The position numbers and the translations under genes are program-made. A stretch of DNA of 42,145 nucleotides from an archaeon (lineage in GTDB: Archaea; Asgardarchaeota; Hermodarchaeia; Hermodarchaeales; Hermodarchaeaceae). The stretch covers positions 1 to 42,145 of the forward strand of contig JABXGS010000108.1 of the NCBI GenBank assembly GCA_016550425.1, given 5' to 3'. Below, in pieces: positions 8,224 to 16,258 of the stretch; position 1 is the stretch's first letter, and every line of letters begins with the position of its first letter. The notes beneath the pieces were generated by a model that saw only the letters and a program-made list of their open reading frames with translations, was not told the DNA's origin and ran no database searches.

Positions 8224-8913
8224 GTGGACAATGTCGTGCAATTCGAATTCATGCTTTTTGAATTCATCTTCTGGCTCATTATTATTATTATCTTCGTCGG
8301 GATCTGTATAGGTATAAGCCGCGATTGCAATAAAATCAGCCAAGAAAGTAGGCGCGGACGCTCTCGGCAATACACTGTATCTCCCAGTAGACGACAAGCT
8401 CAACGAAAACGGGAAGCTCATCGAACCCAGACACACATCCAATATGCTCCCATCCAATTAACTATGTGTGCCGAGTGTGAGGCTACCATTCTCGCAGAAG
8501 CAACAATCTGTCCACATTGCAATGCACCTCAACCCGTGTGCATAGTCTGCCAAAGCTCCCTCGTCCCCTTAGACTCAACCCTCCGCTGTCCCCACTGCCA
8601 TGGGCGTGCCCATCGAATTCACTTTCTAGAGTTTCTCAAGGTTAAAGGCGTTTGTCCCAACTGCAATGAAGATTTAGATCCCCATGAACTCATCGACGAT
8701 GCCCACGATGAAGCCCCTACTGTAAGTGTAGGTCCTCAACATCTTTGCATCGTCTGTAAAACTGCCATTGGTTCAAACGATGCTACGCTCCAATGCCCTC
8801 ACTGTGGAGGAAAGGCGCATCGTGTTCATTTTCTTGAATATCTCAAAGTGAAAGGCACATGTCCTCATTGCCAAGCGTCCTTGGATTCCCAAGACTTACT
8901 TACAGAGGATTGA
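8224..8913 (+). CDS. Membrane-anchored protein with one zinc ribbon and two tandem RING/PHD-like zinc modules
   Basis: The 229-aa protein starts with a single membrane segment (residues ~9-31, very Ile-rich), then a basic linker, then three zinc-binding units. Unit 1 is a ribbon with C82/C85 and C96/C99. Units 2 and 3 repeat the same spacing exactly: C-x2-C-x12-C-x2-C-x4-H-x2-H-x10-C-x2-C (C106 to C147 and C175 to C216), with a shared HFLE(F/Y)LKVKG segment before the last cysteine pair. This C4-H2-C2 order is typical of cross-brace treble clefs (RING, PHD, prokaryotic RING-like). The basic linker suggests the zinc modules face the cytoplasm. GTG 8224 is the longest start; GTG 8236 has AGGTGG at good spacing. 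A ubiquitin-ligase-like or adaptor role is only inference. Confidence 0.85.
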   Translation: MDNVVQFEFMLFEFIFWLIIIIIFVGICIGISRDCNKISQESRRGRSRQYTVSPSRRQAQRKREAHRTQTHIQYAPIQLTMCAECEATILAEATICPHCNAPQPVCIVCQSSLVPLDSTLRCPHCHGRAHRIHFLEFLKVKGVCPNCNEDLDPHELIDDAHDEAPTVSVGPQHLCIVCKTAIGSNDATLQCPHCGGKAHRVHFLEYLKVKGTCPHCQASLDSQDLLTED

Positions 8914-8945
8914 CTCCAACCAGGTCTTCTTGATAATCAGCCTTG

Positions 8946-8982
8946 AAAAAAAGAGAGAGGGGGCTGAGAACTACTCTCAGCC
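8946..8982 (-). terminator. Hairpin plus T-run ending the glutamate synthase-like gene
   Basis: On the minus strand GGCTGAGA, a five-base loop and TCTCAGCC form an 8-bp perfect stem (8962-8982) that overlaps the stop codon. A CT-rich tract and seven T follow (plus-strand A-run 8946-8952). Confidence 0.65.
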
Positions 8983-10560
8983 AAGCATGTGTTCAAAGAC
9001 GTCCGCCTCAACTTGATGCGGCATTAGAATCCCGGTGACCTCAGAGGCTAGTGGGGTTAATGCCATCAAATCGTTACGGTCAATTAGGTTCAGTTTGAAC
9101 TTCCGCATCCCAGCAATCAGCTGCTGGACACCAACTCGAATGCGTTCGAAATAGGTATAAACACCAATCGCTGGTTTTGGAATCTCTTTGTACCGATTAC
9201 CATATTCGTGCATCAAGTGCGTAGAAGACACGAAGAACTGCTCGGGATCATCACCATAGTCTTCGACGAAGCTCTTCGGCAATTGACCTTTCTTCGCCAG
9301 TTCCACAAAGTAATCGGCTTTCATTGCTGCAGTCAGAGGTGACCGAGCAACAGCAACAGCTTTGAAGAGAGGGCCATCACCGAAGTTGCTCATCGCAATC
9401 GCCTTCACGATTTGCGCTTCGTGAATAAAGCCACCAGCAATTGAAATGTCAGGGATATGCTTTCCCTTCTTCTTCAAAATCTGGCACCCTTTCAATACTT
9501 GTGCTGCAAGATACACAGTCGGTGTACTCAATTCGTTCATATGCGCCATGGGGCTCATACCCGTTCCGCCACCCGCACCATCAAGGGTGAGCATGTCCAC
9601 CTTGCCTTCGCTGGCAACTTTCAGAGCAAACGCGGTCGCCTCCGGGCGATACGCACCAGTCTTCAAGAACACTTTCTTAGCTCCTTGTTCGCGGAGCCAT
9701 TCCAGGTCTTCAATGCAGCTCAAATCAGGCATACCCACACGGCTATGACGCTCAAAGGTTTTGAAGGTCCCCGCTTTGAACGCCTCTTGAACAACAGGAT
9801 CTTCAGGGTCAGGAAGGACCACATACCCACGACTCTTCAGCAATTTTGCACGGTCAAGGGTCTTCAGACGGACCTCACCGCCAATCGATTTGGCGCCCTG
9901 ACCCCACTTCCGTTCAATCACATTCACATCCAGCTTGGAAATCGCATAAACATCAACCCCAAGCCGCTGGTCTTCAACATTTGTCTGAATCACGATGTCA
10001 CCATGCTTTCCATCCCAAAACTTCCGGTACGAATCAACACGGAACTTCAGGTCTGGTGCCTTCTGAATCTCACCATTCGTAATCACACTATTACTATCCA
10101 TGGCAACTACATTCTCACCAACCGTTTGGATGGTTCCTGCCATGGCAGAGCCCATGGAGATGCCTTCCCAGTGGTTCTTGGCCACTGCGGTAGAGCCGAG
10201 CCCAGCAATGAGCATCGGGAGCTTGAGGGGGATGCCACCTACGGAGGTGGAGGCGTCAGCGTTGGGGAAGAGTGCTATGTCTGAATCGGCTTCGATTCCT
10301 TCGGCACCTTGGAGGGCAGCGAGCAGCTGAAAGTTTGACCAGTCAAGTCCAAAGTCCTTGTTCGCGGACGCTGTGCTTTGCCCAAAATATTCATTTGTTG
10401 GGTACAACACTTCGTGGCCACGGAAGGCGGATTTGCTAATCATACAGAGGACTTTGCAGTCTCTGATGCAGATGCCGCACATGCCACTCACCGGATTTGG
10501 GTCGCGTGTCCGGAGAGCGGTACCGTCGGTGGATCGTGCATTTAATCGACTATCATCCAT
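8977..10560 (-). CDS. FMN-binding glutamate synthase-like protein (GltB domain 2, archaeal single-domain type)
   Basis: The ~527-aa protein corresponds to the FMN/glutamate-synthase catalytic domain (COG0069) that makes glutamate from 2-oxoglutarate and ammonia, found as a stand-alone protein in many archaea. Motifs include LTLDGAGGGTGMSP, SIAGGFIHEAQIVKAIA and GDGPLFKAVAVARSPL, typical of the TIM-barrel phosphate and FMN sites. Near the N-terminus is a cysteine cluster C-x2-C-x3-C-x3-C (MCGICIRDCKVLC), probably binding an Fe-S cluster. ATG 10560 is chosen because TGAGGT lies eight bases upstream; ATG 10575 would place its own codon inside that site. No glutaminase or NADPH subunit lies beside it. 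It is divergent from dodecin across ~245 bases. Confidence 0.9.
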   Translation of the reverse strand: MDDSRLNARSTDGTALRTRDPNPVSGMCGICIRDCKVLCMISKSAFRGHEVLYPTNEYFGQSTASANKDFGLDWSNFQLLAALQGAEGIEADSDIALFPNADASTSVGGIPLKLPMLIAGLGSTAVAKNHWEGISMGSAMAGTIQTVGENVVAMDSNSVITNGEIQKAPDLKFRVDSYRKFWDGKHGDIVIQTNVEDQRLGVDVYAISKLDVNVIERKWGQGAKSIGGEVRLKTLDRAKLLKSRGYVVLPDPEDPVVQEAFKAGTFKTFERHSRVGMPDLSCIEDLEWLREQGAKKVFLKTGAYRPEATAFALKVASEGKVDMLTLDGAGGGTGMSPMAHMNELSTPTVYLAAQVLKGCQILKKKGKHIPDISIAGGFIHEAQIVKAIAMSNFGDGPLFKAVAVARSPLTAAMKADYFVELAKKGQLPKSFVEDYGDDPEQFFVSSTHLMHEYGNRYKEIPKPAIGVYTYFERIRVGVQQLIAGMRKFKLNLIDRNDLMALTPLASEVTGILMPHQVEADVFEHMLG

Positions 10561-10805
10561 CACGATAAACCTCATGTTTGATTCTGTCGTGGGGTCTTTA
10601 CAATTGTAAAGGGAGTTGCCGTTTGGACGATTTGGTTAAAAAGACTTTGGTTGTATGGCTCTGCCCTCTCTGCATTAATCGCGTTTTTGTGCTCCTTTCA
10701 CTCTCAGGTTTTTTATTCGGATTTATGATAAGGTCGCAGGTTTTCCGGGAAAAGATAGAAAGCCTTAAGCTAACTTCACTGCAAATAGGGTGCGAGGTTT
10801 TGTCA

Positions 10806-11018
10806 ATGGGTGTTATCAAAGTCATTGAACTAGTTGGTAACTCGACGAAAAGCTGGGAAGACGCTGCTAATCAAGCTGTGAATACTGCTGCTAAAACGCT
10901 CCGTGGTTTGACTGGTGCTGATGTCACTGGAATGACCGCTGTGATAAAGAACGGAAAAATCGTCGAATACCGTGCAACCGTCAAAATCGCTTTCATGCTT
11001 GAAGACGTGAAAGGATAG
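10806..11018 (+). CDS. Dodecin family protein
   Basis: This is a 70-aa protein of the typical dodecin length. The family forms hollow dodecamers that store flavin, CoA or ions. Diagnostic features are KVIELVGNSTKSWEDAA at the N-terminus and ENGKIVEYR-like KNGKIVEYRATVKIAF at the C-terminus. In flavin-binding dodecins a tryptophan and a glutamine in the central strand stack and bind isoalloxazine. Here the aligned stretch reads LTGADVTGMTA, lacking both, as in many Trp-less homologues, so the ligand is uncertain. The ATG at 10806 has GAGGT eight bases upstream; the longer frame from 10578 is not supported. A flavin role would suit the adjacent FMN-dependent enzyme. Confidence 0.93.
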   Translation: MGVIKVIELVGNSTKSWEDAANQAVNTAAKTLRGLTGADVTGMTAVIKNGKIVEYRATVKIAFMLEDVKG

Positions 11019-11029
11019 CTTGTCTGGGT

Positions 11030-11067
11030 GAGGGATGGGGCTCCGTCCCTCCGACCTTCCTTTTTTT
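11030..11067 (+). terminator. Intrinsic-type terminator after dodecin
   Basis: GAGGGATGG (11030-11038) pairs with CCGTCCCTC (11043-11051) across a 4-base loop, with one G-T pair. A pyrimidine tract ending in seven T (11061-11067) follows. It starts 12 bases after the dodecin stop. Confidence 0.65.
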
Positions 11068-11169
11068 GGGTTTAAGACAAAGGAGTTGATGTTGGTCACT
11101 GGGTTGAAAAGGAAAACATAGATTAAGCTCAACTAAGTAGGTAGCTGTCTAATGTTGTGAGGTTTTCGT

Positions 11170-12279
11170 ATGGTTGATGAAAAAAATGATGTGTATCGTG
11201 CCTTACAGGAACATATGGACACATTTCCAATCCGATTTCCTAAACGAGAAGGCAGAACCGAGATTCGTTTATTAAAACGCTTATTTACTCCTAAAGAAGC
11301 ACAGATTGCTACAAATCTTCGCTTCTCTCCCTATCCCTCGGAAACAGTTGATGACATTTATGTTCGCCTAGCGGATATAGAGATCACAAAACAGGAATTA
11401 GCACAAATCTTGGAACAAATGGCGAAAAAGGGCATCATCAGCTATCACAGAGATGGTGATACAAAATACTTCGGAAATGTACCTTGGATTCTTGGGATTT
11501 TTGAATACCAGGTGGACAAACTCACACCCGAGCTTCTAGCTGACATGGAGAAATATTACAACTCACCAACTTTACAAAAGATTCTAAGTACTGGGATTTC
11601 TCAGATGCGAACAATTCCAATAGGTCAAAGTATTCAGCGCGAAGATAGTATTGCGCAATATGATAATATCCGCCAACTCATCGAGCAATCAAACGGCCCC
11701 TTTATCGTTACTAATTGTGTATGTCGGCAACTGAAAGACATTGCCGGGGAGCCCTGTGAGGCAACAGATCGTCGAGAACTTTGCATTGGAGTGGGTAAGT
11801 TCACGGATGCGTATTTAGAATTTGGTTGGGGACGCGAGGTTTCTAAAGAAGAATTACTAGCCATCTTGAAAGAAAATGAAGATGAGGGATTAGTTCTTCA
11901 ACCCAGTAATAGCAAAGAGATTGAATTCGTCTGTAGTTGTTGTGGATGTTGTTGTCTCGGATTGGAAAGTATCAAGGCTGCTCCTCGTCCTGTTGACTAT
12001 TTCACAACAAATTACTATGCTAAAGCAGATTCCGAGTTATGCACCGGCTGTGGAACTTGTGTTGAGCGGTGTCAAATGGATGCTGCAACACTCGTAGATG
12101 GTCTAGTGAATATCAACTTAGATCGCTGCATTGGATGTGGTGTGTGTGTAGCTAATTGTCCCTCTGATGCAATACAGCTTATGAAAAAGGACGAGCACCG
12201 TGAACCTCCTGATACCTTTGAAGAACTTTATTCACTGATTGCTCAACGACGAAAGGAACTCGATGAGGCAGAGAACTAA
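11170..12279 (+). CDS. Iron-sulfur protein with N-terminal winged-helix-like domain and dicluster ferredoxin C-terminus
   Basis: The 369-aa protein ends with two classical [4Fe-4S] motifs, C291-x2-C294-x2-C297-x3-C301 and C320-x2-C323-x2-C326-x3-C330, so it probably transfers electrons. The central region has further cysteines (C183, C185, C196, C205 and a dense CSCCGCCC cluster at 255-262) that may bind another metal centre. The N-terminal ~120 residues (KEAQIATNLRFSPYP, then EITKQELAQILEQMAKKGII) look like a winged-helix fold. Similar ferredoxin-like proteins occur in anaerobes, but I cannot name a reaction. The ATG has GAGGT eight bases upstream. Its stop abuts the stop of the convergent ABC ATPase gene with no gap. 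Confidence 0.85.
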   Translation: MVDEKNDVYRALQEHMDTFPIRFPKREGRTEIRLLKRLFTPKEAQIATNLRFSPYPSETVDDIYVRLADIEITKQELAQILEQMAKKGIISYHRDGDTKYFGNVPWILGIFEYQVDKLTPELLADMEKYYNSPTLQKILSTGISQMRTIPIGQSIQREDSIAQYDNIRQLIEQSNGPFIVTNCVCRQLKDIAGEPCEATDRRELCIGVGKFTDAYLEFGWGREVSKEELLAILKENEDEGLVLQPSNSKEIEFVCSCCGCCCLGLESIKAAPRPVDYFTTNYYAKADSELCTGCGTCVERCQMDAATLVDGLVNINLDRCIGCGVCVANCPSDAIQLMKKDEHREPPDTFEELYSLIAQRRKELDEAEN

Positions 12280-12966
12280 CTAGCCACGACTTCCGCTGAT
12301 ACGCCCGTCCGACATCGTGAAATGGCGATCCGCATATTTGACGAGTTCTTGGTCATGGGTTACAACAACGAATGTGATTTTTTCTTGGTTGTTGAGTTTA
12401 CGAAGCAGTTGCATAATCGAAGCACCGGTTTTTGTGTCAAGATCACCAGTAGGTTCGTCGGCAAAGACCACTTTGGGCTTGTTGACTAAGGCTCGAGCGA
12501 TGGCTGTGCGTTGTTGTTCGCCACCAGAGAGTTGGCGAGGAATGTGATCTTTGCGTTCAACCATATCGACAGCACGGATCACATCCATGGCTCTATCCTC
12601 AATTTCTTGTCCTTTCAGACTAGTAGGCCAGAGAGGTGCTGCCACATTTTCGTAGACAGTCATCGTGGAGATGAGGTTGAAGAGCTGGAAGATGAATCCA
12701 ATTTTTTCTTGGCGAATCTTTGGGAGAATCCTCTCATCCACGACGGTGAGATCCATTTGGTCAAAGATGATGCGGCCATCGGTTGGTCGGTCTAAACCTG
12801 ATAAGACGTTCAAAAGGGTGGTTTTTCCACATCCGCTTTTCCCCTCGATAACAATGAATTCACCTGACCGGATAGTGAGGTTAACATCACGTAAAGCGTG
12901 GATGATTTCCCGGCCACGTCGATATTCCTTCTCAACTTTTTGAGCTACAATAATCTCTTCAGGCAT
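12280..12966 (-). CDS. ABC transporter ATP-binding protein (LolD/MacB type)
   Basis: This is a 228-aa nucleotide-binding subunit with a complete motif set: Walker A GKSGCGKTT, Q-loop IFQLFNL, signature LSGGEQQR, Walker B VVFADEPTGDLD and H-loop VVTHD. The DEPTGDLD and FQLFNL forms are typical of the LolD/MacB/FtsE group that pairs with FtsX-fold permeases. It is the last gene of a minus-strand operon: 4-TM protein, small FtsX-like permease, ATPase. The gap to the permease is 16 bases and a GGAGGATGA ribosome-binding site precedes its ATG. The substrate is unknown. Confidence 0.95.
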   Translation of the reverse strand: MPEEIIVAQKVEKEYRRGREIIHALRDVNLTIRSGEFIVIEGKSGCGKTTLLNVLSGLDRPTDGRIIFDQMDLTVVDERILPKIRQEKIGFIFQLFNLISTMTVYENVAAPLWPTSLKGQEIEDRAMDVIRAVDMVERKDHIPRQLSGGEQQRTAIARALVNKPKVVFADEPTGDLDTKTGASIMQLLRKLNNQEKITFVVVTHDQELVKYADRHFTMSDGRISGSRG

Positions 12967-12982
12967 TTGATTTCATCCTCCG

Positions 12983-13555
12983 TTATTCGGGTCGAGTTAG
13001 CGCCTGCATGGGGCTAATTCGAAGAGACCTCCATAATAGAATTAGGATTCCTGGAAGCTGAACAAACATCACTGCGGCAAATGAAGTTAACATGAAGAAT
13101 GGGTTAATCAGAATATAGCGCAATGTATCCGGGATAAAAATGACAGTATTTCCAAGTGGATCAAGGCTAAACATGATGGCAAAGGACCCATAAATCCCGG
13201 TGGCTAGTACTCCGAGGATTGCAATAGCAATCATGGCTGCCACGGTAATGAAAACTACTTCTCCTAATACGAGTTCACGAATATCGTGGTTCGACCATCC
13301 CACACATTTCAATGTGGCGATATCATCTTTGCGTGCATGAGCCAGTAACCATGAGAAAATTATCCCCATAATAGCACCTGCAACTAAGGTATATCCGATG
13401 ATAACCGGCAGCGTGGGATCAAGGGATAAGTAATATTGACGGATGATAAAGGCTATCCAAGTCAATAGAATTGCATAGGCCACAAGGAATACAATAAATC
13501 GGCGTGTGGTTCTGATACTAATGCGCCAAGCTTTGAAGAATATCCGCAATACCAT
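12983..13555 (-). CDS. Short FtsX/MacB-like ABC permease
   Basis: The 190-aa membrane protein has four segments (about 18-37, 46-66, 98-121, 150-175). Between segments 2 and 3 is the FtsX-core signature, ARKDDIATLKCVGWSNHDIRELVLGE, and it ends RISPMQALTRPE as MacB permeases do. Usual FtsX/MacB permeases have a large extracytoplasmic domain between the first two membrane segments. Here that loop is only about ten residues, so this is a minimal core permease that probably dimerises. It lies between the ATPase and a 4-TM protein in one operon. No clear ribosome-binding site precedes its ATG beyond a GAAGA-rich stretch. Confidence 0.85.
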   Translation of the reverse strand: MVLRIFFKAWRISIRTTRRFIVFLVAYAILLTWIAFIIRQYYLSLDPTLPVIIGYTLVAGAIMGIIFSWLLAHARKDDIATLKCVGWSNHDIRELVLGEVVFITVAAMIAIAILGVLATGIYGSFAIMFSLDPLGNTVIFIPDTLRYILINPFFMLTSFAAVMFVQLPGILILLWRSLRISPMQALTRPE

Positions 13556-13633
13556 GATACTTCATCTTCTTCCACAATGTCTGTACTCACTATTCCAAGA
13601 CACCTTAAAACTGCTTTGACTCCCTCGATGAGC

Positions 13634-14206
13634 TTATTCTTCGTCTGCTATTCGCTCAATGATATTCTGGGCATATCTGCTTACCATCCGCGATGCGAGC
13701 TGAATTAAACCGGTAATAACCAGCACTGCAAGACAGAGAAGGATGATGTTTGGGTAAATCGAACCTGTCACCAGGTAAAGGATTGGAAGAAAATACTTCC
13801 AGATAAGGTAGATAGCGTAAATTCCTGCTAGAGCGAAGAACACAACAGAAAAGGCAAATAGTGTCAGCACGACCTGCCAATCACGACTCCCGGTAGTGAC
13901 TTCTCCGATGCCTTTCCCGAGAACGAAGCGTTTCATGCGTCCATGAAATCGGAGAAAGAAGCCATAAAATAACATGAACACAGCAAAAGCGATTGCGCCA
14001 CCGATTAGAATGAGAAAGACAACAATATCTTGATTGTCCTTTAACAGGTCCCAGATTCCAGTGAGGACTAAGAAGTAGCCTACTGCAGCTGCAATCAATA
14101 CAAGTAGTGTTAACAGCTGGATGATGAATGTACCCGTAGTGGCACCCGCAAAAAGGCGGTCAAGATTAAGGCCACGTTTGGATTCTGTCGATGGCTTTTT
14201 TGACAT
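13634..14206 (-). CDS. Four-TM membrane protein of an ABC operon
   Basis: The 190-aa protein has a short basic cytoplasmic N-terminus and four hydrophobic segments (about 25-52, 63-87, 110-138, 145-172). I do not recognise the family. It is the first gene of the operon with the FtsX-like permease and LolD-type ATPase, so it is likely an accessory or second membrane subunit. A strong GGAGGT ribosome-binding site lies eight bases before the ATG. It is divergent from nadA, with about 150 bases between the starts. No Walker, FtsX or metal-binding motif is visible. Confidence 0.8.
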   Translation of the reverse strand: MSKKPSTESKRGLNLDRLFAGATTGTFIIQLLTLLVLIAAAVGYFLVLTGIWDLLKDNQDIVVFLILIGGAIAFAVFMLFYGFFLRFHGRMKRFVLGKGIGEVTTGSRDWQVVLTLFAFSVVFFALAGIYAIYLIWKYFLPILYLVTGSIYPNIILLCLAVLVITGLIQLASRMVSRYAQNIIERIADEE

Positions 14207-14278
14207 AAAGAATTACCTCCGTATGTGAATTATGTACCCTCTCTCAAGTGTTGCTACAAAAAGCTTCCGTCAACAGCT

Positions 14279-14327
14279 GGAGACAAAGGCTTATAGGAGA
14301 GCGTGCAGCGGGAAACCTAGTGTCTCC
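14279..14327. promoter_or_regulatory. Inverted repeat enclosing a TATA-like box upstream of nadA
   Basis: GGAGACA (14279-14285) and TGTCTCC (14321-14327) form a perfect 7-bp inverted repeat with a 35-base spacer that contains CTTATAGG (14290-14297), a plausible TATA box for the nad operon. It could be a repressor-binding site or a leader-RNA stem. No known NAD regulator site is recognised. Confidence 0.3.
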
Positions 14328-14360
14328 GATCCCGAATCCTGAAAACGGGGCGACCACTCT

Positions 14361-15320
14361 ATGCCTTCATTAACTCCGCTTCAGCGCGAAATCCAGCGGT
14401 TGGCGAAAAATCAACACACTGTCATTTTAGCCCATAATTATCAGCCACCAGAAATCCAAGACATTGCTGACTACATCGGGGACAGCTTTGGTCTTTGCCA
14501 GCGCGCCCAACACATCAATGCGGACACTATTCTATTTTGCGGGGTCCGGTTCATGGCGGAAACCGCTGCTATCCTAAATCCCAATAAGCGGGTCCTGATT
14601 CCGGATCCTGCTGCGCGATGCCCGATGGCAGCTCAGTTACCTGCCAGATTAATTCGAGAGGCAAAAGAACGACACCCTGGTGTCCCAGTGGTCCTTTATA
14701 TAAATACCACCGCTGAAGCGAAAGCAGAATCCGATGTGATTTGCACCTCATCCAACCTATGTACTATTCTCAAAGCCCTGGACACAACTCCCGTTCTATT
14801 TGGTCCTGATGGGAATATGGCCGAGTATGCCCGGCATGAATGTGGCTATGATGTAATCCCGATTCCAGATCATGGATTTTGCCATGTCCATGAGACATTT
14901 AGCTTCGATCCACGCACCCTCGCCTTAAAGCAAGATTATCCACAAGCTAAAATCCTGGTCCATCCAGAGTGTGGACGGAATATCCAAGAACAAGCGGACT
15001 TCATCGGATCGACTGGACAAATGTTACAATATGCCCGAGCTAGTTCTGCTACCAATTTCATAATCTGCACGGAAGTTGATTTGGTTTCTCGTTTGCGTCG
15101 AGAAATGCCTGAAAAAACGTTCATCCCCGCTCTCGACTATGCAATTTGTAAAGCAATGAAAAAGCTCACCCTCGAAAAGGTCAAAGCTAGCCTTCTTAAC
15201 AACCAATTTCAAATCACCGTTCCGAACTCCATAGCAAACAAAGCCCATAACGCAATAAACCGGATGCTTGAACTCACTGCAGCCCAAAGGCAAGAACCTC
15301 ATCGACGAGAAGGCTTTTAG
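14361..15320 (+). CDS. nadA: Quinolinate synthase A
   Basis: NadA condenses iminoaspartate with dihydroxyacetone phosphate to quinolinate in de novo NAD synthesis and needs an oxygen-sensitive [4Fe-4S] cluster. The 319-aa protein has the three pseudo-repeat domains with cluster cysteines at C87 (ARCPMA), C174 (GFCHVHE) and C263 (AICKAMKKLT), spaced as in the family. Further motifs are ILAHNYQ near the N-terminus, CGVRFMAETA, FGPDGNMA and VHPECG. It is the first gene of nadA-nadC-nadE. The iminoaspartate supplier (NadB aspartate oxidase or aspartate dehydrogenase) is not in this window. Confidence 0.97.
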   Translation: MPSLTPLQREIQRLAKNQHTVILAHNYQPPEIQDIADYIGDSFGLCQRAQHINADTILFCGVRFMAETAAILNPNKRVLIPDPAARCPMAAQLPARLIREAKERHPGVPVVLYINTTAEAKAESDVICTSSNLCTILKALDTTPVLFGPDGNMAEYARHECGYDVIPIPDHGFCHVHETFSFDPRTLALKQDYPQAKILVHPECGRNIQEQADFIGSTGQMLQYARASSATNFIICTEVDLVSRLRREMPEKTFIPALDYAICKAMKKLTLEKVKASLLNNQFQITVPNSIANKAHNAINRMLELTAAQRQEPHRREGF

Positions 15321-15358
15321 AAGCGGTCATCTCACTAGCATACAAAGAGTGACCACTA

Positions 15359-16258
15359 ATGCCTCCAACCACCTCGTCTCTTCCAACAATTCCTCATCAG
15401 CTCATTTTACATAAATTTTATGAAATGCTCGATGAAGATATCGGGTTTGGAGATATCACCACCTCTGCCCTTATCTCTGCCTCGCAAAAAGCCCACGCCC
15501 GAGTATTCACTCGCCAACCAGGTGTACTCGCCGGCATCGATATTGCAAATATCATTCTTCAAGACTTTGGCTGCGCAGTCACTATCAAACAGAATGATGG
15601 TGATAAAGTTTCAGCTAATGCAACTCTATTTACCGCTCAGGGAGCTGCCACAACCCTCTTAACGATTGAAAGAACTCTGTTGAACCTACTTCAACGAATG
15701 AGCGGAATTTCCACTGCGACCAACCATCTGGTAAAACTTGCACGTAAAGCTAATCCAAGGATACGAGTTGCTGCCACACGCAAAACCGCCCCTCTCCTCC
15801 GAATATTTGATAAACTCGCGGTCATCATCGGCGGAGGCGATCCACATCGATGGCGCCTCGATGATGCTATTTTGATCAAAGATAATCACCTTGCGTTCTT
15901 CTTCAGCCCAAATAAAGCAGTCGAACAGGCTCGTCAGAATACAGGTTTCACCTCGCCAATTGAAATTGAAGTTACAAATCACTCTGAGGCATTAGCCGTA
16001 GCCAAATCAAATCCCAATATCATTTTATTAGATAACATGGCGCCTCAAGAGATTAAACGTACCGTGAAGGATCTTCGACAATCCCATCCCCAAATCCTCT
16101 TAGAGGTTTCAGGAAACATTACTGCAGACAATATCCAGGAGTACGCACAAACTGGCGTTGATGTCATATCTGTTGGTTGGATTACTCACTCAGTTCCTGC
16201 ACTGAATTTGAGTATGGATATTCTACCCGGTAAGAAACCAAGTAAAAGGAAAGGATGA
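15359..16258 (+). CDS. nadC: Nicotinate-nucleotide pyrophosphorylase (carboxylating)
   Basis: NadC converts quinolinate and PRPP to nicotinate mononucleotide. The 299-aa length is normal. The family's active-site stretches are present: LDEDIGFGDITT near the N-terminus, ERTLLNLLQRMSGIST, ATRKTAPLLRIFDKLAV, IGGGDPHRWRLDDAILIKDNH (positions about 161-180), and LLEVSGNIT and VDVISVGWITHS at the C-terminus. The gene follows nadA by 38 bases and its stop overlaps the nadE start (ATGA), so the three are probably co-expressed. In place of the usual TTPGLR it has TAPLLR, a minor variation. Confidence 0.97.
   Translation: MPPTTSSLPTIPHQLILHKFYEMLDEDIGFGDITTSALISASQKAHARVFTRQPGVLAGIDIANIILQDFGCAVTIKQNDGDKVSANATLFTAQGAATTLLTIERTLLNLLQRMSGISTATNHLVKLARKANPRIRVAATRKTAPLLRIFDKLAVIIGGGDPHRWRLDDAILIKDNHLAFFFSPNKAVEQARQNTGFTSPIEIEVTNHSEALAVAKSNPNIILLDNMAPQEIKRTVKDLRQSHPQILLEVSGNITADNIQEYAQTGVDVISVGWITHSVPALNLSMDILPGKKPSKRKG

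Noticed and set aside
9457..10284. 275-residue open frame opposite the glutamate synthase-like gene
   Set aside because: It is a shadow of a strongly conserved gene with no ribosome-binding site or family-like sequence.
10578..10805. Long N-terminal extension of the dodecin frame
   Set aside because: Dodecins are ~70 aa, and GAGGT eight bases before ATG 10806 marks the start.
10806..11018. Loss of flavin-binding residues as a novelty in dodecin
   Set aside because: Many dodecin-family members lack the tryptophan, so the change is probably ordinary for this subgroup.
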